64,000 bases of DNA from Bryoerythrophyllum caledonicum (GCA_963971425.1 OZ020514.1:16745218-16809217), one strand, 5' to 3'. Shown: positions 35,251 to 45,808, counted from the stretch's first letter. The notes: generated by a model from the sequence alone, not told the origin. A program made the numbers and translations.

Positions 35251-36555
35251 TTAAGAGCGGAGATTCTGAGACGCTTGGATTGCGTTCCAGATACTCGCAG
35301 ACTGACCACACGTCTTCTGATCATTATAGAACATCTCCCGGCCCGAGGGATGTTCGGCCCAATACTGCGCTAGGCCATCCGGAAACAGATGAAGGTCAGA
35401 GAGATATGGCAGCAATTCCTCCAGCAATACAGAATCATGTCTCGCGCCATCATGTTTGTACGACCATGATGGAAGAAGAAGGACGTTCTCCGGCAAATTG
35501 AGCATACGCTTAATCGGGATGTCGTCAATGACAAGCGTATTCGCCGGAGTATACTCACGACCCAACCTATTGAAGAGATGGTTCGATAAGGTCTTCAAGA
35601 AGATGTCCTTCTGTGTGCCAGATTCCTTCATGTAGATTAATCTGCTACCGACTCTACGCTCGGGCACCCTATCGCAATTCTCCTGACCAAAGATCCTGAG
35701 AGAGTACGAAAAACTATGCTGAAAAAGATATTTACATATCTGACGTGTTGTGGATTCCATCATCGAACTCCAGATCGTAATGGTGGCAATCTTAGACAAC
35801 CTCGTGAGGAATTCAGCACAACCAGGCGCACTCGGACTAGTTTAGGGCCTACTTCGGCCGGATGCGAAGGCGAGTGAATGGACGAGTCAAAGTTCCTGGA
35901 TCCCATGGCCTGCCACGAAGGCTCACACGTGCAGAGAATCCCATTGAGGTCCAGCACAACATTCAACCACCTGCCCTCAAAACCTGATAGGACTCTAGGT
36001 ATTTCTTCTAGATTACTGGCACCACTTATTGATGCCTCGCAGACCTGGTTCGGAAACGACAGGAGAACAAACAATATTACTATAGATTCATTGACAACGA
36101 CGGGTCAACAAAATGTAGATTGAAATAGGCAAACGGGGGGAGACGTCATGGGGGGGGAGAGTGGAGTGTGAAAAGTGTTGGAAGAGTACCTCGAGAACTT
36201 CATCGTCTTGCAGCATTTCGTCTCCGACCCCCATTGATCCTAGCGAACCTTGCATGGCATAAAGGGGTTTGGAGAGCCCCACAACCAATTGGGGGACCGG
36301 TTCAGGGACAAGACGAGGTGGCTCCGGAACAGGAGAATCATGATTGATCTCGTCTACGAGCACGACTGAAGCTTGGACGACATCTTCTACAACTGGGACT
36401 GCAGTTTGGACGACCTCATCTATGACTGGGCGAGCAATCGCATCATCACCGAAATTTAGATCTGAAAAATTCAACAACTTCAACCTATCAGCCGATGCGC
36501 ACATAGGACAGTTGTCGTGATAAGAAACATCGATAACCACAACAGATCGAGAGTC
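35251..36555 (-). pseudogene. FCP1/NIF-like HAD phosphatase gene with one frame change
   Basis: Exon 36555-36190 (acceptor GTTGGTTAG, donor GAG|GTACTC) encodes VVIDVSYHDNCPMC and an acidic, Val/Pro-rich linker. Exon 36044-35251 (acceptor AACCAG) carries the HAD core: VVLDLNGILC (motif I with N for the second Asp of DxDGT), KLVRVR then PGCAEFLTRLSKIATITIW, later LVIDDIPIKRMLNLPEN and LLPSWSYKH with VLLEELLPYLSDL. Family members remove phosphate from proteins such as the RNA polymerase II tail; loss of the second Asp makes activity doubtful. Near 35825 one base is missing (RVRPGC needs an extra C), changing frame. The first exon lies next to the retrotransposon LTR and shares a 111-base duplication with it. 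Confidence 0.7.
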
Positions 36556-36617
36556 CTAACCAACATCAAATAAACGAAAAACATACAGTAAAACAAGTAT
36601 ACGTAATACACCCTTAA
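36507..36617 (-). repeat. 111-base direct repeat, copy A (in the FCP1-like gene)
   Basis: Covers the end of an intron, its acceptor and the first codons of the phosphatase-like exon. It matches 36974-37085 at about 90% by eye. The LTR at 36618-36977 lies exactly between the two copies. Confidence 0.8.
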
Positions 36618-36977
36618 GGAATCACATGTGTTTTCCACAAGAAGTCAAGCGACACGCACTCCACAAGGGGAGAATCAACGAGTGCAACTAAAGTAGAGAA
36701 TGCAGAGCTTTCACTAATGATAAACCATCACTTTACAAGCAAAGAGCTCACTAATCACTCTCTAACCTTACTCACAAAGCTTGACTTGACAAAGACGTCA
36801 AGTCAAGGACGTGTGCGGCGCTATACGCACACGCATACAACCCTAAGTGGATGAAAATCATCCACGGATGAAAGTGGTGCGCCGCCGTTCGTCCCTAAAC
36901 ACACGTAGATTAGTAACAAACTAATCTACGCTAAAATCTACGATACGGAGAGACCCTCGACGTCACGTCCCGTGACA
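36618..36977 (-). repeat. 3' LTR-like repeat (360 bp)
   Basis: Same orientation and length as 45809-46168, with about seven differences. On the minus strand it starts TGTCACGGGACG and ends ACATGTGATTC (final CA degraded). A diverged relative at 62590 begins at the same base, supporting this boundary. Confidence 0.8.
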
Positions 36978-37085
36978 GCTGTCGTGTAAAGAAAGATCGA
37001 TAACTACAACAGATCGAGAGTCCTAACCAACATCAAATAAACGAAAAACATACACTAAAACAAGTATACGTAATACACCCTCAAG
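36974..37085 (-). repeat. 111-base direct repeat, copy B (inside the element edge)
   Basis: Lies between the polyprotein's 3' untranslated region and the 3' LTR and matches copy A, including the splice acceptor GGTTAG and the following codons. Confidence 0.8.
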
Positions 37086-37087
37086 TG

Positions 37088-37094
37088 CCCCCCC
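37088..37094 (-). other. Polypurine-tract-like G run
   Basis: The minus strand reads CTAGGGGGGG followed by CACTTGAGGG. Its place 310 bases after the polyprotein stop suits a polypurine tract, but copy B separates it from the 360-bp LTR. Either the true LTR starts here or the tract is coincidental. Confidence 0.3.
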
Positions 37095-37400
37095 TAGCGG
37101 ATAAAGAGACCCTCTATCCAGCTAGGACCAAACAACACTAATAAGACTAAACGCCACGGTGATGTCGCTACAACAACTGTACACATCCAGCCAAAGATGT
37201 CGCCGTCGTCGAATCAATAAGCATATGAAGAAGTAACAAAGAGATGGTAGGCCGGGTGCAATGTGAGCCCCATCTTTAATCGCCTTAGGCAATTTTATTG
37301 CCAATCCCTTGGTCAATCTCCACGTTGCCTATCCTTGAACCGAAACCAGGAACTCCAACTGGATGGCAACGCACCACACAATGACAAGTCTATGAGGAAT

Positions 37401-40400
37401 TCAAGCCGTTTCATAGGGTGGAACGTGACTCGAAGACCTCCGACAACGAGGGCAAGTCCAATCCTCGGACGGTAGAGTAGAGAGAGGCGGCGTCAAACAA
37501 GCCATATGCCAACCACGCTGGCAATGGTCACAAAGCAACATAGTAGCCGCACCCTTCTTCTCACCACACACAAAACACGGAAGACCTTGTGGCACAACGG
37601 CCAACTCAGGATGCACGGAGCCATCAATGGGCAAATGGCAGGGCGCGCAATTTTTGGAGTGCTCACGACACTCCCGGCCATCTTTGCCTTCCAGCAACAA
37701 GATGCCACAAGGCAACACATCCTTTACACGAAGAATGGTGCCCCCGGCCTTGACGTCTAACGTCGTAGGCGCCTCACATTGCAAATAAACGTAATCTCCA
37801 GTGGAGAAACGCCGCAACTGAGGTCGATAAGCGCCGCTGCGAATGCGAGCGTACCGTAATGTGTCGCGGTGCTGAGCGATGGATAAATTCTCCATGGCCA
37901 TTGGCATGGCCCGCTTGAAGAACTCTGCTCGGTCATGGAGACACTGGATCCAGACCTCTGGATCATCCAAGTCTACAACTGGGGCCAACTTCTCCCATAC
38001 AGAACTGGGTAGAATCGGCTCCCGTCCGTACAACAACTGATACGGACTGAAAGCGGCCAAGGAGGCCTGCCGGCTAAACCGGTATCCCATGGCGATCCAT
38101 GGTATCATCAGAATCCAATCACGGTGGCCACCTTGAAGTAACCCATACTTCCGTAGTCCACGCTTGACAGTCTGAACCACACGCTCCGCCAAACCGTCTG
38201 CTTCCGGATGATCCCGAGAAGTGGTACGGTGGTCAATCAAAGCCTTGGTGCACAAAGCCTCGAAAGCACCAAAGAACTCACGCCCTTGGTCAGTCAACAC
38301 CTCAGCTGGGGCTCCAAAACGAGCGAGCACCCGGTCAAGGAATGCCATGGCCGCCAATTCCGAGGAGTTCTGTGGTAGTGCCACGAGCTCAATCCACTTG
38401 CTGAAGTGCTCCACCATCACCAACACGTACTTGGCTCCACGTGGGGTGACAACAAGTGGCCCGGCAAAATCCAGAGACCAACGGTAGCCCAAACCCATGA
38501 TGGGCAAAGGCTGCAACTGTGGTGACAAGGTGTTGAAGCTGGATCTGACCCGATCACAGACTTCACACCGTGAAACGTACGTGGCAACCTGCTGATACAT
38601 GCCGGTCCACCAATATTGACTGCGCAACATCGAATGAGTCCGTCGGACGCCAAAATGACCAAGGTCTTCGTGTACCTGCCGTACCAACGAAGCCCTTTGA
38701 TCCGGTCTGGGAACTATGCGCCTAGTTCCATCCGGCCACAACCGAAATAGAAGGCCGTTCTCCCAACGGAACCTCGCTATCCGATGTCCAACTCGATCGC
38801 GCTCCATGGCCGAAAGAGCGGACGGAAGTGTGCCAAGTTGCAGTTTGTGCAAGACTGGAATGTCTTCCCACACGTCGCTAACAACTTGGGCCTTGTCCGG
38901 TTCTTCATCCACTGCCATATCAGGCAACGTCGATGTGGATCCAGACATCAATGTGAGGTAGACTGCTGCATGCCACCCCGGGACTGACTCCCTGTCACAG
39001 TCCCCATGCCACCTGGCACCAGTCAAATCCTCCTCCGATGGACTTGGATTGCGAGATAGACCATCCGCATCCAAGTTCGTGATGCCCGCCCGGTGTACAA
39101 CCTCAAAATCATACTCCTGGAGCAACAAAGCCCACCAGGCAAGCTTGCTAGTAAGCTTGTCAGACTCCATGAGCCACTTCAAAGGCTGGTGGTCGGTCAC
39201 CAAAGTAAAACGTTGCCCATACAAGTAGGGCCTAAAATGAGCTATGGCCCAAACCGCGGCCAAGGCCTCCCCCTCATAGGACGAATAGTTGGACTCCGCG
39301 TTGTTGTTGCTCCTAGAAGCAAACGCCACAACGTACTCGCGTCCCTCATCATCCTTTTCAGTCAATACGGCTCCCAATCCTACTGCACTCCAATCTGTGT
39401 GCAAGTGGAAAGGCCGTGTAGCATCTGGACTCCGCAGTACAGGCGCTGAACCGAGCTTCAACTTCAAAGTAGCAAACGCCTGCTGCTGCTCCCGTCCCCA
39501 AGTCCATGGCTGATCCTTCCCCGTGAGAATAGTCAACGGCTTGGCAATCAAGCTAAAGTTCTTGACAAACCGGCGATAGTAATTTGCAAGGCCAAGAAAA
39601 GCTCTGAGCCGTGACACGTCGATTGGGGCTGGGATCTTCTGCAACGCGTCAACCTTCGCCTGCTGCACGCCAAGACCTCCTGGAACAATCATATGTCCCA
39701 AATATGGCAACCGATCGTGGAAGAACTTGCACTTGCCATGGTGCAAGCGCAATCCCCACTGCCGTAACCTCTCAAACACCGCCTCAAGATGCCTCACATG
39801 CTCCTGTGGGCTGCTACTAAAAATGATAACATCATCAATATAGCATCGGGCAAATGGTAAACCGGTCAACACCCGGTCCATCACCCTCTGAAACTCAGCG
39901 GGTGCGTTCTTGAGGCCAAATGGAAGAAACTTCCAATGGTAGAGCTGATCTCTCCCATCTAGATCAACTCCCCAGAACGCGGTCTTCACCCGGTCTTCCA
40001 CCATCAATGGTAACTGGTGGTAACCGGACCGCAAATCCAGAGTACTAAATACTCTGGAGTGTCCGACCGCATCAAACAACTCCTCTGGCGTGGGCATGGG
40101 ATACCGATCCGACTTGGTCTTACGATTGACCGGTCTATAATCCCCACACATCCGCTTCTCCGTCCAGTTGCCAAAGATGTCCTTCTTCGATGGCATCACC
40201 GTGGCACAAGCGTACTCGCCGTTGGAGAGCTCAATCAAACTGGCGGCCAACAACTCCTGACAACGAGTCTGAACCCCAACTTTCTCGGAGAGACTGAGCT
40301 TGTACGGTCGTCGGAAGATCGGGTGGTCATCCTCCAACTGAATGTGAATCGGTTTGCCTCTATAGCCCTCCAAATCATGGAGACTAAAGGCAAAACAACT

Positions 40401-40532
40401 ACGATACAAACATATAAACGCTCGTACCCTTCGTGCCTCGGCACCAGTAAGATGTGGCCCCAAATCCAGAGGCCAATCATCAAACTCCGTGGTCTCCTTC
40501 TCCACCATAGAAGACTCACCGCGTACCGGCAC
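37401..40532 (-). CDS. pol: Pol: reverse transcriptase, RNase H, integrase and C-terminal PHD finger
   Basis: 1043 intact codons in the same frame as the methyltransferase upstream, separated from it by one TAG (40547-40545). Reverse transcriptase: LDLRSGYHQ (165-173), LPFGLKNAP, catalytic YIDD (231-234). RNase H: HTDWS (Asp380), Glu about 420-422, TDHQP (Asp447), DADGLSR. Integrase: zinc-binding H621/H626 and CEVC (656-659), then Asp688, Asp748 in LTDQGREF and Glu784, the DDE triad with usual spacing. After a YVYLQCE SH3-like module (about 914) comes a C4HC3 PHD finger: C986, C989, C1001, C1004, H1009, C1012, C1027, C1030. PHD fingers read histone H3 tails; here it sits where chromoviruses keep a chromodomain, suggesting chromatin-guided integration. 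All catalytic residues are present. Confidence 0.95.
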   Translation of the reverse strand: MPVRGESSMVEKETTEFDDWPLDLGPHLTGAEARRVRAFICLYRSCFAFSLHDLEGYRGKPIHIQLEDDHPIFRRPYKLSLSEKVGVQTRCQELLAASLIELSNGEYACATVMPSKKDIFGNWTEKRMCGDYRPVNRKTKSDRYPMPTPEELFDAVGHSRVFSTLDLRSGYHQLPLMVEDRVKTAFWGVDLDGRDQLYHWKFLPFGLKNAPAEFQRVMDRVLTGLPFARCYIDDVIIFSSSPQEHVRHLEAVFERLRQWGLRLHHGKCKFFHDRLPYLGHMIVPGGLGVQQAKVDALQKIPAPIDVSRLRAFLGLANYYRRFVKNFSLIAKPLTILTGKDQPWTWGREQQQAFATLKLKLGSAPVLRSPDATRPFHLHTDWSAVGLGAVLTEKDDEGREYVVAFASRSNNNAESNYSSYEGEALAAVWAIAHFRPYLYGQRFTLVTDHQPLKWLMESDKLTSKLAWWALLLQEYDFEVVHRAGITNLDADGLSRNPSPSEEDLTGARWHGDCDRESVPGWHAAVYLTLMSGSTSTLPDMAVDEEPDKAQVVSDVWEDIPVLHKLQLGTLPSALSAMERDRVGHRIARFRWENGLLFRLWPDGTRRIVPRPDQRASLVRQVHEDLGHFGVRRTHSMLRSQYWWTGMYQQVATYVSRCEVCDRVRSSFNTLSPQLQPLPIMGLGYRWSLDFAGPLVVTPRGAKYVLVMVEHFSKWIELVALPQNSSELAAMAFLDRVLARFGAPAEVLTDQGREFFGAFEALCTKALIDHRTTSRDHPEADGLAERVVQTVKRGLRKYGLLQGGHRDWILMIPWIAMGYRFSRQASLAAFSPYQLLYGREPILPSSVWEKLAPVVDLDDPEVWIQCLHDRAEFFKRAMPMAMENLSIAQHRDTLRYARIRSGAYRPQLRRFSTGDYVYLQCEAPTTLDVKAGGTILRVKDVLPCGILLLEGKDGRECREHSKNCAPCHLPIDGSVHPELAVVPQGLPCFVCGEKKGAATMLLCDHCQRGWHMACLTPPLSTLPSEDWTCPRCRRSSSHVPPYETA

Positions 40533-40544
40533 GGCCGGTGATTG

Positions 40545-42155
40545 CTACTTGGTAGCACAGAGGGCATTAATGCCCCCAGACCCCTCACTCACAGGATCTA
40601 CAGAAAATCCCGTGTCGTGATGATAAAACTGGGAAAAGATATCCCGAGCATCCTCATGGCCAAAGTCCTCTGCCAAGGCTGCAAAGACACGCTGAGCACG
40701 AAGCTCCTCAGCTGCATGCCTCTCCAAACGAAAAAGCAACTCCACTTCCTCGATCTCTGTGAGATGTGGCACCGTTGTCCCCTGACCATCAGAGTCTGCC
40801 CCCAGCACGCGTGGATGGTCACTCGAACGGCGTTGAGCAGCGAAACAGAGGCCACATACCCAAACGAGTGTGTTGAGATCAATGGCTTGACCCAACAAAT
40901 AACGGCGCTGGCCCTCAGAAAGATCCGGTGCGGCGGTGGTGCCTGTCAAAAAGCCCATCGCCCGCTCCCTCTCATCGGCAGAAGGCTCCTCATAAGTTTG
41001 GGAAGAAGAATCCCAAACCATGCCCGGACCACGTGTCCTGAAGGCAAAAGAGCCCGGATAGCACATCAAGGTGGGAAATGCCCCCCGAGTGAAACCAACG
41101 CGGTTGACCACCGCCAATGGTGACTCATCCTCCTTGGTAACCTCCGTGGATACACGGTGGTCATCCAATTTGTCATCTACCTCACGGCGCACGGGCCGTT
41201 GCACTTGAGCAAGTGCAGAAGTGAGCGTCGTGGATGATGCCATGTTGGTCCAAATCCAACGTGGCCGATGGGCGTAAGATCCCAACGCCGCGGCATCAAC
41301 AAATGTAGGGGGACCAAGAAGGTGATGGATGTACGCCCCATCCTCACGCACTTTCGTCCGTATATCCCCCAATGGGGGTACATTCTCAAAAATGTACCCT
41401 GGTGGTGTCGATTGGTGGGTAATCCACCACTGGACGAGCCTGAGCAAATCTGCAAATAGACCCGACCGTGGATCATCCAAGCCACGTCCACTTCCCGCCC
41501 GTGAATGGCCTTGGCAAGGCCATCCGGCAATCACCAAGTCCACATGACCTAACCGGCGAAGATCATCCTCACTGATCAACGTCACATCACGTGGCAACTT
41601 GCCAAAACACCCTCGAATCGCAGAAGATGGTAACTGCTTTGGATACAACGCCAGAAGACGCTGAATGTGATGGTGAGCGGCACGGTTGGCTGCAAAGCCA
41701 CTATCCACGTGGATATACCGTCATACCTTGAGCCCGGCCTCCAACACAGCCGCGAGCCCCGTACTGATACCGGCAAATAACTCCACAAGGGTAATACCCT
41801 CATCAGGTGGTCGCCACTGAATAGTACGAGCCAACAACGGAGTGGAAGAGTCTACTGAAGGCAGTGGAGCATCAAGAGCATCCATGATCTCTCCACACTG
41901 ACGAGTGAGCTCCAACGGTGTCCCCCACGGCGGAAGCGGATCCTTGCAATGACGGGTAGGGATCGCCAATGGTGGGTGCTCGTGTGAATCCTCCACCACA
42001 GACATAAATGCATATGTCTCCTCCAAAAGTGAAGAAGCACACGGCAAGTCTGATGCCAGAGCACTACACCCAAACATAGCGTCTGTCGTCGAAGTCACCG
42101 CGCTAGCTGCGAAGACTACAGGGATGAGCTCCTTCCTGCCATACCGGCAGACCAC
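40545..42155 (-). pseudogene. C5 cytosine DNA methyltransferase domain of the retrotransposon Pol
   Basis: One frame of 537 codons with a single TGA at 41723-41721. Motif I, ITLVELFAGISTGLAAVLEAG (S-adenosylmethionine binding), lies just before the stop. After it come DLVIAGWPCQGHSRAG (motif IV, the catalytic Cys in PCQ), DDPRSGLFADLLRLV, YIFENVP (motif VI), RPRWIWTN (motif VIII position), FPTLMCYPG, then RERAMGFLTG and LGQAIDLNTLVWV (motifs IX-X). All key residues are present. The enzyme would methylate the C5 position of cytosine in DNA. The domain sits between protease and reverse transcriptase in the reverse-transcriptase frame, so it was probably made as part of Pol. The leading 120 residues are a linker without known motifs. 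Confidence 0.92.
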
Positions 42156-43213
42156 CCTGGCCTAATCCAGGCCTCGTCCGTCCAGTTATCTACCCCAAAT
42201 CCAAGTGGATATAGTGCCTGCTGGCCTACCAAAATATCGTAGTTGGTGGCGCCAGTAACAGCGCACTGAAGGGAGACATGGGAGAACAATGGACCAGATC
42301 TCACGCCAAACATCAACTGCAACGGATGTCGGGTGTAGCCCATGGCCTTTTCCGTGCCCCCAACCGATGTAACAATCGTGAATGGACAAGGCTCGAGGTC
42401 CAAAGCATCTAGACCCAAATCCAGGGCTAGCTGCTTGCCAATCATCACTGGCTGAGCCCCGGAGTCCAACATAACACGTAGGGGGGTAGCTCAAGTGGAG
42501 TTGCCATCCGTATGGCCTACCACCATGACTCCATTGTCATTCACCAAACGTACCACCCCTGGACGCACACTACGTCGCTCTCGTGCCGACCGGGCTGCAA
42601 CGTCAGACAAATAAGCCACTCCAGAGATCAAGGCCCGATCCCTGGACGACTGCTCCACAGGTGTGGAAGTGGCATTGGCCTCAAAAGCGGAAATAGCCTC
42701 CGCCGCCAACTTGGCCCGCATTGCCACCAAATCCTCCTCAGTGGGTGGAGCGGTCACTGCCTGTGACACCTCCAACGACGGAATGGGCACCTTGCCTTCC
42801 AACATACTACCCGCCAAATGGAATATACCGAATGGTTGAAAATCCGGTGTGAGAAAGTCCACACCAGCAAACACCGGCAATTGCAACACCTTATACGCCA
42901 AGGTATGTGCAGCATCTCCAGGACTAGAAGAAACCGGTGGGACCGGAATCGAAGTGGGAGCGGCAGTAGAAGTAGCCGCATCCGCGATGCTGAACGACAG
43001 AAGTAGTCGGGACTGACCAATGTGGTCCGGCAAACCCGCATGGCGTGAACGACCGCTACTACGCGGCAGAGTGGAAGAGGGTGCCACCGCCTGTGTAATG
43101 GTCTGAGCACGAGTGGCAACCGCTGCCACCACCTCCCCCGAAGCGCCATACAAGTAGCGATCTAAGGCTGAAGATGAGCCCTGACCCGTCACCACAGGCC
43201 GTGTGTCTACCAC
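42116..43213 (-). pseudogene. Pol N-terminus with aspartic protease
   Basis: This frame overlaps the end of gag in the -1 frame. A 240-residue Ala/Ser-rich linker ends at TGA 42493-42491. The same frame continues with LRVMLDSGAQPVMIGKQLA, the DSG catalytic motif of a retropepsin-like protease, followed by TNYDILVGQQALYPLGF, matching the ILG-type loop near the C-terminus of retroviral-type proteases. The frame ends at 42116 while the methyltransferase frame, again -1, is already open from 42155. The protease would cleave Gag-Pol as a homodimer. Confidence 0.8.
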
Positions 43214-44583
43214 TTGCCCAAAGAAGCCATCGCACTCATCTGCTTCTTCAACTCCGCCAATTCGGATTGAAGTGACTTCACGGCATCCGATCCAACAGCC
43301 GAAGATCCTGGGCGCTTCTCTGGGTGAAGAGAAAAGCAGTTCTCATCACTGTGGCCAGGCTTGCCACAGTGAGAGCATGTCACAGGCTTCTTCCCCTTGC
43401 TCCCAGTCTTCTCCGTAAGCTTGGCCGCCTCGGTCTTGGGCTTGGCCTTCCTCGCCACTGCCTCCTTCTTCTTCGGACAATTGGGGTCCCCCTTGGTGTG
43501 ACCGGCCTCTCCACAAGCCCAACAATGCACAACCTTTTCAGGTTGTGCTTCTGCCAAGCTACCAGTTGCCGTAGCAAGCTTCTTGGGCTTTGGAGCATCC
43601 ATGAGCGACGTGACCAAGTCTGTGGCCTCGCTCACACCCAACGCCCGGTCAAGCGCTTCCACCTCGGCGAACGCCTGAGCCAAGGTCGCGTTGCCGTGGT
43701 ACCGGAAGAGCTAATGCGGACTGATCAACTCTACCATTCGCTTGTCGAGCTTGGAGATAAAAATCTTCACAAGTTGGCGCTCCGTAAAGACATCACCAGC
43801 CTCCGCCGCCAACCGTGCCAACCGTGTGTACATGGTGCGTGGCGTGTCTTCCTTCTCACGGCGGAAGTCCTAGATGCGGTGCATCTGATCGCGCCGAAAC
43901 CCCCCGTACTCCACCTCCAGATGCGCCATGAACTGCGCCAAAGGATCGAAGGCTGGCGGGTTGCCAACCGCCACCAATGCTGCACGTGTGGCTACGGTCA
44001 AACGAGACATGGCCCTCATGCCAGCTCGTTCGCCCACAATGGCAACACCCTTGCCCTTGAAGTCCTCACCTAGGAAACTCTCCTCTTCCATGGACTCCTC
44101 GGTGGAAGTCGAGAGTTGGGCAACCGCACTCTCCTTGAGTGTAGTGACCAACTCCACACGCTGGCGCCAATACTCCTCAACCGGGCGCAACTCTGCCTCG
44201 TGCTGCGTGGTCCACCTCCCATATGTCTGAAGTGCCTCCAGCTCCAAATGCTAGGGCAAAAGCTCGAACGCGTACCAATCGTTGAACGACGGCGTCCGCT
44301 GGCGCTTCTCCTTCATCCAAGTTTGGAATCGGAGACGCCAATCGGGTAGGGAGATGCCCCCAGCCCGTCCCGAGAACTTGTCCCGCACGACATGACGGTG
44401 ATCCTCCTCCATGTCGTCAAACGTGCCCACACTCTAGACCCGAAGCCTATGGTCGGTATGCAACGCCGAAACAGGCTCAAAAGCCTCGTCGATATCCGAC
44501 CCTGGCCCAAAGTCTGTGGTGGAAGCACTCTCCGAGTGGTTTGGTGAGGGAGAGCGGTAATATCGACTCCGGGTACTCACCAT
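43207..44583 (-). pseudogene. gag: Gag with two CCHC zinc knuckles, four in-frame TAG codons
   Basis: From ATG 44583 one frame of 458 codons runs to TAG 43209-43207, interrupted by TAG at 44436, 44253, 43872 and 43713 and by no indel. The middle is a helical capsid-like region (SLPDWRLRFQTWM, MHRI, TERQLVKIFISKL). Near the end are two zinc knuckles, CWACGEAGHTKGDPNC and CSHCGKPGHSDENC, in a Lys/Ala-rich basic stretch, as expected for a nucleocapsid that binds RNA. It ends with a leucine-rich helix (ELAELKKQMSAM). All four internal stops are TAG. Confidence 0.85.
43216..43222 (-). other. Candidate -1 frameshift heptamer at the gag-pol overlap
   Basis: In the gag frame the sequence reads T TTG GGC, an X XXY YYZ arrangement, two codons before the gag stop. 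The pol frame, -1 relative to gag, is open across it. GGG in the second triplet is weaker than the usual A or U, so a programmed shift is possible but unproven. Confidence 0.35.
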
Positions 44584-45808
44584 AAACAAAAACCACCTCG
44601 GGATCTATCTACGGGTACTATCTAAAGGGTAAGGGTACGAACGGGCAACCTGCACCTGCAAAATCACCAAGCTGTGTGGATCACCGGTCATCACCTCCGG
44701 CTACCACAGGTCCAACCACATCCCCCCACATAGAAAGGTCTTGCCGGCCATAAATCCGACTTCACCCCTACGGTACCCTATCACAAACTGGAACAGCAAG
44801 AAATGGGGCCACCGGAAAACACCGGCAACAAGCCCGCAACACAGGGGAGGTACCGCACAAGAATCCAGAAATCAAAACCGGATCCTCTCCCACAACAACA
44901 TAAAAGCAGGAAAATGAAAGAGACAGCGCCACTGGCACACGTCTGCAGTGGATGCCTCAAAGTCGCAAAACCTGCAAATCAAAGAGAAACACCACAAGGT
45001 GTGCCCCCAATGTCTAAAAACTAAGGAGGTAATAGAATCCTATGGTCACGGTGTTCAAAAACACTAGTCCCCCAACGAAATTCAAACCATGGATGACAAA
45101 CGTGCCAAAACGTCAATCCAATACTAGAATTGGATAAATGACGAGATTCCTTAACTATATAAACGCAAGTTTCACTCAAAACTAGACTAAAAATGCACTA
45201 GCTAATTACCTCCGAAGTTAGACACTAAACACTTTTTTTTTTTTTTTATAGGTCACATAAACATGTGATTGTTTTGAAGACACCTAAAAAATGTCGGTTT
45301 TTGAAAGTGCTAAAAACCTAATTTTTATTGGTCTATTAGGTTTATAATTCCTCTGCGAACTCAAATCCGCAATCGGAATCCAGAAATAATCAAAATTGCA
45401 AAAGTTAAAATTTTGATGTTTTGGTCCAGGGATGTGCTGAAATTTCAGCCCAAAAGTGACGGTTTTAGGAACTTCGGCACGGTTTAGGGTCCCTAACGGA
45501 AATACGTACCCCAACGGATTTGCTACCCAGCGGATGAAAACTGCCGCAGTGGATGAAAAACCACCGTGGATGAAAAATCGCGCGGTGGATGAAAAATTTG
45601 CACAGCAGGTCCAGAAGCTGATCCACCTTGCTCCAATCTTCTACCGCTCACAACTTCTTCAAAAATTGTCCGAATTGCACGCCGTTTGTCGCATTAGCTT
45701 CCTCTAAACGCGCTCTACAACATCATGCAAAGTACCCACAATTTTTCTCACAATTTCTAGCTCCATTAAACGAGATCTAATTGTAGAAAATGGAGGGTCT
45801 TTGTCAAG
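44584..45808 (-). other. 5' leader of the retrotransposon
   Basis: About 1.2 kb between the 5' LTR and the gag ATG with no open frame of note. It includes a T-run complement at 45233-45247 and, at 45530-45598, four copies of a GTGGATGAAAA word. The LTR itself carries GTGGATGAAAATCATCCAC. Confidence 0.6.
45530..45598. repeat. Short tandem GTGGATGAAAA repeat
   Basis: Four imperfect units (GCGGATGAAAA, GTGGATGAAAA) spaced 13-19 bases apart. The same word is in both LTRs, where it forms a small hairpin. Confidence 0.7.

Noticed and set aside
36974-37094. A 472-bp LTR starting right after the G7 tract
   Set aside because: The 5' copy and the relic at 62590 both begin at TGTYACGGG, so the 360-bp boundary is better supported; the G7 tract remains unexplained.
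37401-42155. Host methyltransferase gene lying next to a retrotransposon by chance
   Set aside because: The methyltransferase is in the same frame as the downstream reverse transcriptase and sits between protease and reverse transcriptase, so it belongs to the polyprotein.
38221-44349. Plus-strand open frames over the retrotransposon
   Set aside because: They are shadows of the minus-strand gag and pol frames, without motifs of their own.
40545-44583. An altered genetic code (TAG/TAA read as Gln, as in some ulvophyte algae)
   Set aside because: The 1043-codon Pol frame has no internal TAG, TAA or TGA despite many Gln codons, and elsewhere all three stop codons interrupt frames. Decay explains this better.
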